Shown: positions 1 to 8,425 of the stretch, one piece after another
How positions within the stretch are numbered: position 1 is the first letter of the stretch
How the letters are laid out: the number at the start of each line of letters is the position of its first letter
Made by a program: the position numbers and the translations under genes
NCBI RefSeq assembly: GCF_001403875.1
Contig: NZ_LN884299.1
Span: 3,162,117 to 3,226,116, forward strand
Direction of reading: 5' to 3'
From: Paenibacillus ihumii
GTDB taxonomy: Bacteria; Bacillota; Bacilli; Paenibacillales; Paenibacillaceae
Length of the DNA stretch: 64,000 nucleotides
The notes under the pieces: model-generated
What the model was told of the DNA's origin: nothing
The model's database searches: none
Seen by the model: the letters and a program-made list of their open reading frames with translations, nothing else

Positions 1-17
1 TGGCTTTATAGACTAAT

Positions 18-48
18 AAAGCAGCATTCTTCATTAGAATGCTGCTTT
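18..48. terminator. Hairpin, possible bidirectional terminator
   Basis: A 13-bp perfect inverted repeat (AAAGCAGCATTCT and its complement) with a 5-base loop. The T-tract is short on both sides, so termination is plausible but weak. It separates unseen upstream sequence from the small membrane gene. Nothing else is recognised in positions 49-130. Confidence 0.5.
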
Positions 49-150
49 CAGGAGGCAGACGAGATGAACTCCCAAACTCTGTAGAGTTTTTTATGATCTG
101 CCTCTATACTTATTAGAAAAAGGGAATCGGTACTTTTGGAGGTAATCAAA

Positions 151-447
151 TTGGGGATGCTCGGCTTCTTTATCCTACTGCTTTGCTTGATCTTTCAATT
201 GTTGTTCTTACTAAGAAGTAATCATAAACTTCGGGACCTGTTTCTGACTCTTACCGTCCTCTTCACGCTAAACTCTATATTGCTGCTCTATGGCTTTATT
301 CAAACCATACAAGGAGCAACGGACATTTCTTATCTGTACATTTTCAGCCTGACAATGAGCCAGGTCTTCCCCTTCTTCAAGGCATCTCTCGGATTAGCCC
401 TGGTCAGCTTTACCCTATTTTTGTTCAACACCATCAGACAAGAATGA
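151..447 (+). CDS. Small membrane protein of unknown function
   Basis: About 98 residues with three hydrophobic segments: the N-terminus (MLGFFILLLCLIFQLL), the middle (LFLTLTVLFTLNSILLLYGF) and the C-terminus (ASLGLALVSFTLFLFNTI). It is therefore probably a three-helix inner membrane protein. I chose the TTG at 151 because GGAGG at 138-142 lies 8 bases upstream; an upstream TTG at 136 would overlap that site, and ATG 157 is also possible. I recognise no family. It is transcribed convergently with the minus-strand coat genes and separated from them by a hairpin at 457-490. Confidence 0.6.
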   Translation: MGMLGFFILLLCLIFQLLFLLRSNHKLRDLFLTLTVLFTLNSILLLYGFIQTIQGATDISYLYIFSLTMSQVFPFFKASLGLALVSFTLFLFNTIRQE

Positions 448-456
448 TCAGCTTTC

Positions 457-490
457 AAAAAAAGGGCCTCCGCATTTTGGCGAAGGCCCT
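457..490 (-). terminator. Rho-independent terminator for the minus-strand genes
   Basis: GC-rich stem (AGGGCCTTCGC type, one mismatch) followed on the minus strand by seven T. It lies between convergent genes and probably ends the cotJ/zinc-ribbon transcript. Confidence 0.75.
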
Positions 491-561
491 TAGGTTTATA
501 TTTCTGCTCCTCCCTGATACTCCTGTCTTCAGCGTGTCTATCCGCACAAATGAGGCGCGAT

Positions 562-762
562 TTACTTTACGCCAAGCATGCCGGCAGCGTCAATTTTTTC
601 CTGGGGGGCATTGAAGCAGCGCTTGCATACTTTCAAGGCCTGCCCGGAGCCGATTGTTTTCGTATACAGCAATTTGATGCGCGTGCTTCCGCATACCGGG
701 CAGGTGCCCCGGCCTCTGGAGGGAAGCGCCCACAACGCTTTTCCGCGCTTGGATTTGGACAT
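562..762 (-). CDS. Small zinc-ribbon protein, unknown function
   Basis: 66 residues with two CxxC knuckles (CPVC near residue 21 and CKRC near residue 46) flanked by basic residues, the signature of a zinc ribbon that may bind nucleic acid. The start ATG follows AAGGTGG with 6 bases spacing. It lies 30 bases downstream of cotJC and may share its transcript, so a role late in sporulation is possible by context only. I do not recognise a named family. Confidence 0.65.
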   Translation of the reverse strand: MSKSKRGKALWALPSRGRGTCPVCGSTRIKLLYTKTIGSGQALKVCKRCFNAPQEKIDAAGMLGVK

Positions 763-792
763 CGGTTACCACCTTCATCTCAAATTAGGCTG

Positions 793-1362
793 CTAGAAAA
801 ACTTCTTCTTATCCCGGTCATCCTTCAGAATCTCTACCGCCTCGCGGAAGCGCAGCGAGTGTACGATCTCCCGCTCCCGCAGGAATTTGAGGCCGTCCTG
901 CAGGTCGACGTCATCGGTCATATCGATGAGCCACTGATATGTAGCCCGGGCCTTCTCCTCTGCCGCAATGTCCTCGTACAGATCGGCGATCGGGTCGCCC
1001 TTGGCTTGAATGTAAGCGGCGGTCCACGGTACGCCTGAGGCGTTCTCGTAGAATAATGCCTTGTCATGATTCACGTAATATTCATCCAGCCCAGCCGCCC
1101 GAATCTCCTCTACCGTCGCATCCTTGGTCAGCTTATACACCATCGTAGCAATCATCTCCAGGTGGGCGAGTTCTTCGGTACCGATATCGTTGAGCAAGCC
1201 AATAACCTTATCGGGAATCGTATACCGCTGATTCAAATATCTCAGGGCTGCAGCCAGCTCCCCGTCCGCCCCCCCGTATTGCTCGATCAGCAGCTTCGCC
1301 ATTCGAATATCGCACTTTCCTACGCGAACCGGATACTGCAGCTTTTTCTCATAGACCCACAT
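793..1362 (-). CDS. cotJC: Spore coat protein CotJC (manganese-catalase family)
   Basis: 189 residues, the usual length of CotJC. It is a four-helix ferritin-like protein related to manganese catalases. Metal-binding Glu/His residues of that fold are visible in GTEELAHLEM (near residue 61) and EDIAAEEKARATYQWL (near residue 130), the two helices carrying ExxH-type ligands. CotJC is known as a component of the inner spore coat in Bacillus and is made under sigma-E in the mother cell. It is the last gene of a cotJABC operon here. The RBS AAGGAGGG precedes ATG 1362. Identification is strong; catalase activity is family inference. Confidence 0.95.
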   Translation of the reverse strand: MWVYEKKLQYPVRVGKCDIRMAKLLIEQYGGADGELAAALRYLNQRYTIPDKVIGLLNDIGTEELAHLEMIATMVYKLTKDATVEEIRAAGLDEYYVNHDKALFYENASGVPWTAAYIQAKGDPIADLYEDIAAEEKARATYQWLIDMTDDVDLQDGLKFLREREIVHSLRFREAVEILKDDRDKKKFF

Positions 1363-1416
1363 AAGCTTGCATTCCCTCCTTATTCATTTTCAGCAAAAGT
1401 GAAGCCAGGCAGGGAG

Positions 1417-1689
1417 TTACACCTGCCACGGCCACGGCACCTTGGACCATTCCCACGGAAATTTCGAAAAGGAATGCCCGAAGTTCATGAGGGGACCATA
1501 GAGCTGCTGAAAATGGTTCGCAAGCTGGCTCCGTTCCTGCGCCAGCTGGTTGTACTGCTGAATGGAAGCCAGATCATCAGGATGCGTATCCAGGAACAGA
1601 TTCAGTTCAACAAGCACAAAATCGAGGGCCTGCAGCTTTTCGAGCATCTCATAAAATTGCGGATCCAAATCGGCTTTATGTGACATCAT
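1417..1689 (-). CDS. cotJB: Spore coat protein CotJB
   Basis: About 91 residues, all helical, with the typical CotJB core ELNLFLDTHPDD and a Trp/Pro-rich end (WEWSKVPWPWQV). CotJB is a small partner of CotJC in the spore coat. The start is one of two adjacent ATGs (1689 or 1686), placed one base after the cotJA stop; the AAGGAAGGTG within the cotJA end serves as RBS. A longer reading from 1719 would bypass that RBS and overlap cotJA, so I reject it. Translational coupling to cotJA is likely. Confidence 0.9.
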   Translation of the reverse strand: MMSHKADLDPQFYEMLEKLQALDFVLVELNLFLDTHPDDLASIQQYNQLAQERSQLANHFQQLYGPLMNFGHSFSKFPWEWSKVPWPWQV

Positions 1690-1690
1690 C

Positions 1691-1924
1691 TCACCTTCCT
1701 TTTCCCCATTTGGACTCATAGGGACTGTAAAGCGCAGGCCACAGGGTTCCGTGCCTTAAAGCGTCTTCCGGGCAGAACTGGGGAAGATTCAGCGGTTGAA
1801 AGTGCATGAACAACTGCGGAGGAGTACTATACGTCTTGCACAAAATCGGCGGACAGGGGTCGAACGGACCGATAAAAGGGGCCCAGGCTTGCTCTTGGGG
1901 ATGACTCCATGAATGATGATTCAA
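1691..1924 (-). CDS. cotJA: Spore coat-associated protein CotJA
   Basis: 77 residues, Pro- and aromatic-rich, with the CotJA-like core FEPCPP-type segment (FDPCPPILCKTYSTPPQLF). First gene of cotJABC. Start is TTG at 1924 preceded by a strong AAGGAGG. In Bacillus subtilis the operon is sigma-E dependent; I could not find a convincing sigma-E promoter in 1925-2055. That intergenic stretch has a small GGGAGC/GCTCCC hairpin at about 1965-1981 that would sit in the leader. Confidence 0.85.
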   Translation of the reverse strand: MNHHSWSHPQEQAWAPFIGPFDPCPPILCKTYSTPPQLFMHFQPLNLPQFCPEDALRHGTLWPALYSPYESKWGKGR

Positions 1925-2055
1925 CGAGCGTTCCTCCTTCTGTCATTTTGAGTTTTCCGACTTATGGGGAGCAATGCTCCCTATTCCTCACCATTAACAT
2001 ATGACGTTCGCCCAGAATATGAACCAACAATTGCGCAAAATAACAAAAAAGACAG

Positions 2056-2099
2056 AAAAAAAACTCCTGCCAAGCGATTCCACGCCCGGACAGGAGCCA
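2056..2099 (-). terminator. Rho-independent terminator downstream of the CNNM gene
   Basis: CTCCTG/CAGGAG stem with a large loop followed on the minus strand by eight T. It begins a few bases after the stop codon of the 2104-3510 gene. Confidence 0.8.
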
Positions 2100-2103
2100 G
2101 ATC

Positions 2104-3510
2104 TTATACGCCAGGCTCGTACTCTTGCGAAGTTCCCTCCGATTCCTTGCCTGCCGACTCCGTATTCGATTGTTCTGTATCGCCCTGGCCGCTCACCTTC
2201 TTGATGTTTACCCGCATGATGCGAAGGGGTTCGGCCTCGGCAACCTCGAAGAGAATGCTCCCGACTTGAACATTTCTGCCAACGGCCGGGGCCCCATCCA
2301 GCTCCTTAAACAGCCAGCCGCCGATGGAATCCACTTTATCGTGCTCGATGATGATGCCCATCAAATCATTCACATCCTCGATCAGCATCCGGCCATCGAC
2401 GGAGAAGGTGCCGTCGCTAAGCTTCTCTACCTCCGGACGATCGACGTCGAACTCGTCATATAAATCGCCGACAATTTCCTCCATAATCCGCTCTGCGGTC
2501 AGCAGCCCGGCCGTACCCCCATACTCATCCACGACCACGGTCAACTGGGAATGCTTCTTCTGCATGAGACGAAGCACGTGGCTGACCTCCATCGACTCCG
2601 GCACATTCAGGATCGGCCGTACGATTTGGGTCAGATTCCGGGAGCTTCCTCCATCTTGGAGGAACAGATCGGCCAAATGCACGAACCCGATAATCTGATC
2701 CTTGTCCTCAACGGCGACCGGATAACGCGAATGCTTCGTCTCCTCCACGATCTTCATGTTCTCCTCCCAGGAGAGGTTAGTGTATAAGCAGTCCATATCG
2801 GTTCTCGGCAGCATGACCTCCCTGGCCAGCAAATCGGAGAAATCGAACAGATTGTCCATCAGCTTCATCTCGTCCTGGTCGATGACGCCGCTCTTCGCGC
2901 TCTGATCCATCAGAATGCGGATTTCCTCCTCCGAATGGGCGGCTTCGCTCTCGCCGGCCGGCTGGATGCCGATGAGCCGCAGCAAGCCGTTCGCTGCAGA
3001 ATTCAACAGCCAGATCACCGGCAAGAACAATCTGTAGAAGAACAGCAGGGGAGCGGACAGCCATAAGGATGCTGACTCCGACTTCTGAATTGCGAGCGAT
3101 TTCGGCGCCAGCTCTCCAATGACGATATGCAAAAAGGTAATGATCGCAAATCCTACCGCTACCGATACCGTGGATATCAGCGTCGCATCCGTCACGCCGA
3201 TCTTGTACATCAACGGTTTGATCAACAGCTCGGATACAGCCGGCTCCCCGACCCACCCCAGCCCAAGCGAGGCCAACGTAATTCCTAATTGCGTGGCTGA
3301 TAAATAGGCGTCCAGTTTTTTATTGACTTTGAGCGCGTATGCTGCACGCTTGTTGCCTTCGCTGACAAGCTGGGTGAGCCTGGATTGGCGCACCTTGACC
3401 AGCGAAAACTCCGCCGCAACAAAAAAACCATTCAAAAGTACTAAAATGATAACCAGAAACAAATTGAATATCAGCTTGCCAATTTCAAATTCCGTATGTC
3501 CGTCGGGCAT
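2104..3510 (-). CDS. CNNM/CorC-HlyC family membrane protein (likely Mg2+ efflux)
   Basis: 468 residues. In order: an N-terminal DUF21/CNNM membrane domain (roughly 10-200, several hydrophobic helices, with the AAEFSLVKVRQSR motif), two CBS domains (about 215-340; MLPRTDMDCLY and VVVDEYGGTAGL are typical) and a C-terminal CorC_HlyC domain (about 350-440, ending LRIMRVNIKKV). The family is often labelled haemolysin C, but characterised members (e.g. MpfA) act in Mg2+ extrusion. CBS domains would sense adenine nucleotides in the cytoplasm. The C-terminal 25 residues are polar and acidic. Stands alone between terminators. Substrate is family inference. Confidence 0.9.
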   Translation of the reverse strand: MPDGHTEFEIGKLIFNLFLVIILVLLNGFFVAAEFSLVKVRQSRLTQLVSEGNKRAAYALKVNKKLDAYLSATQLGITLASLGLGWVGEPAVSELLIKPLMYKIGVTDATLISTVSVAVGFAIITFLHIVIGELAPKSLAIQKSESASLWLSAPLLFFYRLFLPVIWLLNSAANGLLRLIGIQPAGESEAAHSEEEIRILMDQSAKSGVIDQDEMKLMDNLFDFSDLLAREVMLPRTDMDCLYTNLSWEENMKIVEETKHSRYPVAVEDKDQIIGFVHLADLFLQDGGSSRNLTQIVRPILNVPESMEVSHVLRLMQKKHSQLTVVVDEYGGTAGLLTAERIMEEIVGDLYDEFDVDRPEVEKLSDGTFSVDGRMLIEDVNDLMGIIIEHDKVDSIGGWLFKELDGAPAVGRNVQVGSILFEVAEAEPLRIMRVNIKKVSGQGDTEQSNTESAGKESEGTSQEYEPGV

Positions 3511-3528
3511 AGGTATAGCGCCTCTTTT

Positions 3529-4665
3529 CTAAAGTGTGATTGCTTTGCGGGATTTAAAGTCGATGTCCTGATAATACATGTCGGCAACGAGCAGGTTAGG
3601 ACCGCAGCAGTTGGCCGCTTCGCAATAACAATTAACTTTCTGGTTGAGAGGATGGTCATTCAGCCATTTCGCAAAAATATCATCCAGCCGCTCCTCATGC
3701 ACGTTGCCAAAGGAAGGAATGTCAGCAAAGTCCGTTACGAACACTTCCCCTGTAAACATGTTCACATTAACTCTGTTGCGCCCATCCGGGTCGTTGCGGA
3801 CCGTCACCATCGGCTCCTCGCGGAGCCGCTTCAGCAGGGCGGCATCGGCCTCATTGTCGTTGCAGGCGTAGAACGGCAGCGTTCCGAACAACATCCATAT
3901 CTCTTTATTACGCTCATCGAGCAGCGAATGAATCGCCTGGCGCATCTCATCCAGCGATAAGACCGGCAGCCCCTTGGCGAAATTGGATGCATACATCGGA
4001 TGAACCTCATGCCGACGGCAGCCCATTTCCGTAATCAGCTTGTGAATAGCAGGCATCTTATTATGGGTGCGGTAATTAATCATCGACTCCGCCGAAATGT
4101 ACATTCCCGCCTCGCTCAGCCTGCGCGAATTCTCGATCATCGTGTGGTACAGCTTGTAAGCGACTTCCTTCTTCACAGGATGCCCGCTATTTGCAAAGCC
4201 TATCTCATAAAAATCCTGCTCGTTCGTATAATTGAACGAAATATGCATCACATCAAGGTAAGGAATCAGCTTCTCGTACCGCTCATAATCGAGGGTCAGG
4301 TTGGAATTGATCTGCGATCGGATTCCCCGCTCTTTCGCATACTTCAGAATCGGCAGAATCTTCTCGTCCACCATCTGCTTGCGGAAGGTCGGCTCGCCGC
4401 CGGTAATGCTGATCGTCCGCAGATGCTCCACTTCATCGAGACGGCGAAGCATCAAATCGAGCGGGATTTGCTCCGGCTCCTTCAGCACCAGGCTGTCCCC
4501 GACAGCACAGTGCTCGCAGCGCATATTGCATAGATTCGTAACCGTCATTTCCACGCTGGTCAGCACATGCCGGCCGAACTCCCTCAGAGAGACGATCGGA
4601 TCCCAGGGATCATCCTTGGGATTCACCGGTGCTGTCATAGCGGATGTATGCTTAAGTATTTTCAT
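3529..4665 (-). CDS. yfkAB: Radical SAM protein YfkAB
   Basis: 378 residues. The radical SAM cluster motif CNMRCEHC (CxxxCxxC) is at about residues 46-53, followed by the glycine motif SITGGEPTF. The C-terminus carries a Cys-rich segment CYCEAANCCGP, matching the CxCxxxxC signature that defines the YfkAB family and suggesting an auxiliary Fe-S cluster. In some Bacillus genomes it is split into yfkA and yfkB; here it is one continuous frame. The reaction is unknown to me. It lies 18 bases downstream of nothing on its strand but just upstream of the CNNM gene (18-base gap), so the two may be cotranscribed. Confidence 0.9.
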   Translation of the reverse strand: MKILKHTSAMTAPVNPKDDPWDPIVSLREFGRHVLTSVEMTVTNLCNMRCEHCAVGDSLVLKEPEQIPLDLMLRRLDEVEHLRTISITGGEPTFRKQMVDEKILPILKYAKERGIRSQINSNLTLDYERYEKLIPYLDVMHISFNYTNEQDFYEIGFANSGHPVKKEVAYKLYHTMIENSRRLSEAGMYISAESMINYRTHNKMPAIHKLITEMGCRRHEVHPMYASNFAKGLPVLSLDEMRQAIHSLLDERNKEIWMLFGTLPFYACNDNEADAALLKRLREEPMVTVRNDPDGRNRVNVNMFTGEVFVTDFADIPSFGNVHEERLDDIFAKWLNDHPLNQKVNCYCEAANCCGPNLLVADMYYQDIDFKSRKAITL

Positions 4666-4774
4666 TATTGGCCCACCTTATTTCTATTATTAACCTAAAA
4701 AAGAAAAGAGTGCACTAATGCGGCACGTCTTCCCTTGCAAACCCTATTTCGCCTATAGAATCCACTACATAATG

Positions 4775-5869
4775 TTAACCAATTTGATTCATTCCGTCCA
4801 CTTCTGTAATGACGATCGATAATTGCTCAGACAAATCCAGATCATAAGGAGTCTTTAAATCCTCGCCGTAAGGGTCGGTCAGCACGCGAACGACGGGGCG
4901 CTGCGGGAAAATGCCGTGGATTTTGGCGATGATGCCCTTTTCCCCCGTACTAAGCTTGACCATCATGCCCAGCGGATAAATAGCGACCCGGTCGCGAAAC
5001 ACCTCAAGCTTGGATTTCTCGTACAGAAGGTCGCACCCGGTATACAGCACCTCCAGCGCCTGATGGGGCAGCATGGCGGAGCGGTATACCCGGTGTGTCG
5101 TCATCGCATCATAGGAATCCGTAATCGCGATCCAGCGGGCGAATTCGCTAATTTCCTCCCCTTTGATTCCCCGGGGGTAGCCGCTGCCGTTCAGCCGTTC
5201 ATGATGCTGATAAGCGCAATGCGCGGAGATGAGGGGGATGCCGGGCTCATCCTTCAGCATTTTGAACCCGATCTCCGGATGCAGCTTGATCTGCTCATAC
5301 TCCTCATCCGTCAGCTTGTCCGGCTTGGTCAGCAGCTTGAGCGGGAGCTTCGTTTTTCCGATATCATGCAGAAGCGCCCCAAGGCCAAGAAGCTTCAGCT
5401 CACTCTTGGAATATCCGTGAACCTGCCCAAGTAGTATCGTATAGATGCATACATTAAGGGAATGCCTGTACAAATACTGATCCATGCTGTTAATGTTCAT
5501 CATCATGATCATGGCATCCTCCCTGGAGCTAAGGTCGTCCATGATCTCCTCGACGAGTCCGGAGAACGTCTTGCCCAGATAAGGATAGACAAGGCCTTTG
5601 ACCGCAGGCTCCGTCATTTTCCGAAAATTCGTGCGTATCTCCATCAGCGCCCTGCGCCGCGTACTCTCCTCGATCATATCTACTGGAACAATGTCATCGG
5701 TACGCGGATCGGCGACATACACGTAATTCAAGCCATGGCTGCGCAGCCGCCGGATAATGGCTTCCGTCAGCTCGGCATTCTCCGACAGCAGAACGATGCC
5801 TTCCTCGTTATATATTTTCTTACCCAGTTTCATTCCAGGCTGTAGCGAATTGATTGGAATTAATCGCAT
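4775..5869 (-). CDS. HD-GYP domain protein (probable cyclic-di-GMP phosphodiesterase)
   Basis: 364 residues. An N-terminal region of about 120 residues (starting RLIPINSLQPGMKLGK) is followed by an HD-GYP domain: RHSLNV, LLHDIGKTKLP (intact HD), HPEIG, and HHERLNGSGYPRG. All metal ligands expected for cyclic-di-GMP hydrolysis appear present. The C-terminus is a small beta-rich domain also seen in the paralogue at 9254-10300, where the HD is broken. Soluble, no membrane segment. RBS-like GGAAGTGG lies upstream of ATG 5869. Activity is inferred from motif integrity. Confidence 0.9.
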   Translation of the reverse strand: MRLIPINSLQPGMKLGKKIYNEEGIVLLSENAELTEAIIRRLRSHGLNYVYVADPRTDDIVPVDMIEESTRRRALMEIRTNFRKMTEPAVKGLVYPYLGKTFSGLVEEIMDDLSSREDAMIMMMNINSMDQYLYRHSLNVCIYTILLGQVHGYSKSELKLLGLGALLHDIGKTKLPLKLLTKPDKLTDEEYEQIKLHPEIGFKMLKDEPGIPLISAHCAYQHHERLNGSGYPRGIKGEEISEFARWIAITDSYDAMTTHRVYRSAMLPHQALEVLYTGCDLLYEKSKLEVFRDRVAIYPLGMMVKLSTGEKGIIAKIHGIFPQRPVVRVLTDPYGEDLKTPYDLDLSEQLSIVITEVDGMNQIG

Positions 5870-5963
5870 GATAAATCCACTTCCGTCTCTAAGGTTAAGT
5901 TAATATGATATGTATTGCGAAAAGCGGCTTTATAATGTGATATGACTGGCTTGTCGCCCCGAG

Positions 5964-6794
5964 CTATCGCATGATAAATGTCCAAAATAAAGCAGCAAGA
6001 ATAAAACGATAATAAGCGAAATGCCTCAGCTGAATTCTCTGAATGGATTTTAAAAAGGCCATAACCACGATATAAGCCACGATGAATGATACGATAAAAC
6101 CGATTGCGAAATATCCCAGGGTGTCTAAGGTAAAATACCGGTAAGAATCCAGCATCTCATAACCCGAAACGGCAATCATGATCGGGATCGCGATCAGAAA
6201 GGAGAAATCCGCCGAAGCCTTGTAGCTCGCCCCGCTGAACATTCCGCCGGCGATCGTCGAGCCGGAGCGGGAGAAGCCCGGCCACAGCACGGATATGCAT
6301 TGATACAACCCGATCCATAGCGCCTGCTTGTGGGTAAGCTGATCGATATCCTTGGCCGTGACCTGGGCCTTGTTCTTGGAATACCATTCTGCCGCGATCA
6401 TGAATACCCCGCCGGCGAGCAAAGCCCAGAGCACGGTCGATGGGCTGAACAAGCTCTTGATGAAGTCCCTGAAGAAGTAGCCGACCGCCAGGGCCGGAGC
6501 GATGCCGAGAATGACATGAACGAGATCGAGGCGGCCCGATGGAGCCGGGTTCCGGAATAGCGGGGTCACCTCTTTTTTCAATCCAAGCAAACGGAGAATC
6601 CTTTCCCTGTATACCCATGAAATAGCAAGAATCGCACCAAGCTGAATCACAATCATGAATGTTTTCATCTCGGGAGTCGAATCATCATAGCCTAGCAGCT
6701 TGGCCGTCAATATCATGTGGCCTGTTGAAGATACCGGAATGAATTCCGTCAGGCCTTCTACAATCCCCAGGATAATCGCGACAATAGAATTCAT
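5964..6794 (-). CDS. uppP: Undecaprenyl-diphosphatase UppP (BacA family)
   Basis: 276 residues, the standard length, with multiple transmembrane helices. Both signature motifs are present: GIVEGLTEFIPVSSTGHM near residues 11-28 and GFSRSGSTIAGG near residue 172. The enzyme dephosphorylates undecaprenyl pyrophosphate at the outer face of the membrane to recycle the peptidoglycan lipid carrier and can confer bacitracin tolerance. RBS AGGGGAG precedes ATG 6794. Single gene between an HD-GYP gene and a metallophosphatase gene. Confidence 0.96.
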   Translation of the reverse strand: MNSIVAIILGIVEGLTEFIPVSSTGHMILTAKLLGYDDSTPEMKTFMIVIQLGAILAISWVYRERILRLLGLKKEVTPLFRNPAPSGRLDLVHVILGIAPALAVGYFFRDFIKSLFSPSTVLWALLAGGVFMIAAEWYSKNKAQVTAKDIDQLTHKQALWIGLYQCISVLWPGFSRSGSTIAGGMFSGASYKASADFSFLIAIPIMIAVSGYEMLDSYRYFTLDTLGYFAIGFIVSFIVAYIVVMAFLKSIQRIQLRHFAYYRFILAALFWTFIMR

Positions 6795-6835
6795 GGCTCA
6801 CTCCCCTTAATGAAGCGGCATCGCCGCTTGTCATC

Positions 6836-8281
6836 TTAGCTCTCCGTCCGGATCCTCCAGCGGTGATAGAAGCAGCTTTCGACCGCGCCAGCCGTCTGGA
6901 GCTCCATCCGCAGCAAATCCCGCAGAAATTCAGGAAGCAGATACTCCTGGCTGCTCCCCTCCTTCAGGCATTCGTAGCCGATGCCGAACGTGAACATATC
7001 CAGCGTACCTACCGAATAAACGCCTTCCGGAACGATGGGAACGCCCTGAATGCTCGCCTCGATGATTTTGTGATAAGGCAAGGCATTCGGGTCATATAAA
7101 ATCTCCATGCCGTCGACGCAGATACCGCCCAGCTGCTTCCCGCGAAAGCCAAACCCGTAGATCGCCTTGTCCGTAATTTCCGCAATCAGGGATTGCTCCA
7201 GGCTGTACAATATATGCTTGCCCGGCAAATTCATGCGGCAAGGATTAATCGGCGAGGGGCAGCGCTCATGAAGCATGCCCTCGCTGATCTCTCCGGCAGG
7301 CAGTCCGGAGAGCAGCTGGCCGCTGTTTACAATTGAGAGATCGCTCCCTGTAAACCTTCTGACGGCTTGGGCCAGCAGATTGCCGAACGGAGATTCCTGG
7401 TCATAGCGGACTGGGAGCTCTTCCTCAATGACCGCTACGGTTCGGGCCATCCGCTCGACCGCCCGGTGCCTGTGAATTTCCAGCGCTTCGGCTACCGAGT
7501 AATCCTCCGGCCCGCTCTCGGCAGGCAGGCAGATGCCTGAGACGACCTTGGCCAACCCGGTCAGGGCATCGCGCTCTACCGTGATTTGTCCGAGATGCCT
7601 GCCGAATTTCCCCGCTGCTGCAATTGCCGTCTGACCGATTCGGAGCGGCTCCTCCAGCAAATGATGTGTATGGCCGCCAAGAATCAGATCAATCCCAGGA
7701 ACCTGCTCGGCGAGCTGGCGGTCAAAGGACAGACCTAAGTGCGACATCACTATGACAAGATCGACCTCGCTGCGCAGCTCCTTAACCGACCTTGCTATCT
7801 CCTCTAGCGGATCAAGCGCCGTCAAGCCCAGTAGCTTGTAAAATTCAACATAGGCGGCTGTCGCTCCAATCAGACCGACTTTGAAGCCGGCTCTCTCTAG
7901 CATGGCATGCCTCTTCATCCATTCGGGCGGCTTACCCGTCCTGGCATCCAGCAAATTTCCGCAGACGATTTCGCAGGCCAGTCCTGCATAGGCTTGATCC
8001 AGCTGCTCGGGCGTAAAGGTCAGGCCTTCATTGTTGCCAATCGTTATTGCGTCATATCCCGTCAGGTTAAGAACATCGACATTGGCTTGTCCCATCGTGC
8101 CTTCCGTCTCGGGAGCGGCGCGATCCATGTGGTCGCCGATATCCAGCAGCAGCACCGCGCCGTTATGCTGGAGCCTCAGCTCATTCACCATAGAAGCGAT
8201 CCGTTTCATGGCGCCGAAATGGCTATGCAGATCGTTGGTATACAATATGGTTAGCGTCTTCTGGTTCGTATCCGGCAGCAT
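6836..8281 (-). CDS. Bifunctional metallophosphatase/5'-nucleotidase family protein (YunD-like)
   Basis: 481 residues. The N-terminal calcineurin-type metallophosphatase domain has YTNDLHSHFG, DIGDHMD, GNNEG and GGHTHH motifs (metal ligands Asp, His, Asn, His). The C-terminal 5'-nucleotidase substrate domain includes VNSGQLLSG. No signal peptide is visible, so it is probably cytoplasmic like B. subtilis YunD rather than a secreted nucleotidase. RBS GAGGGGGG precedes ATG 8281. It is divergent from the moaD-moaE gene with 140 bases between. Confidence 0.9.
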   Translation of the reverse strand: MLPDTNQKTLTILYTNDLHSHFGAMKRIASMVNELRLQHNGAVLLLDIGDHMDRAAPETEGTMGQANVDVLNLTGYDAITIGNNEGLTFTPEQLDQAYAGLACEIVCGNLLDARTGKPPEWMKRHAMLERAGFKVGLIGATAAYVEFYKLLGLTALDPLEEIARSVKELRSEVDLVIVMSHLGLSFDRQLAEQVPGIDLILGGHTHHLLEEPLRIGQTAIAAAGKFGRHLGQITVERDALTGLAKVVSGICLPAESGPEDYSVAEALEIHRHRAVERMARTVAVIEEELPVRYDQESPFGNLLAQAVRRFTGSDLSIVNSGQLLSGLPAGEISEGMLHERCPSPINPCRMNLPGKHILYSLEQSLIAEITDKAIYGFGFRGKQLGGICVDGMEILYDPNALPYHKIIEASIQGVPIVPEGVYSVGTLDMFTFGIGYECLKEGSSQEYLLPEFLRDLLRMELQTAGAVESCFYHRWRIRTES

Positions 8282-8425
8282 GATTTATCCCCCCTCGATC
8301 TATGCCTGTACAGCCGTCCTAGTAAAAAGATTAGATGTAGAATATTATATACCTCAAAATTGATCATTGTCTCCCTAAATATGATATATTATAGGGGCTT
8401 ATCAAGTATTACGGGGTGAATGAAT

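Noticed and set aside
550..1038. Long plus-strand frame over the cotJC region
   Set aside because: It runs antisense to cotJC, a well-recognised coat gene, has no family features and no RBS; it is a shadow of codon bias.
1925..2055. Sigma-E promoter for cotJ
   Set aside because: A CATATG-containing -35-like element exists but no -10 at the proper distance fits well enough to report.
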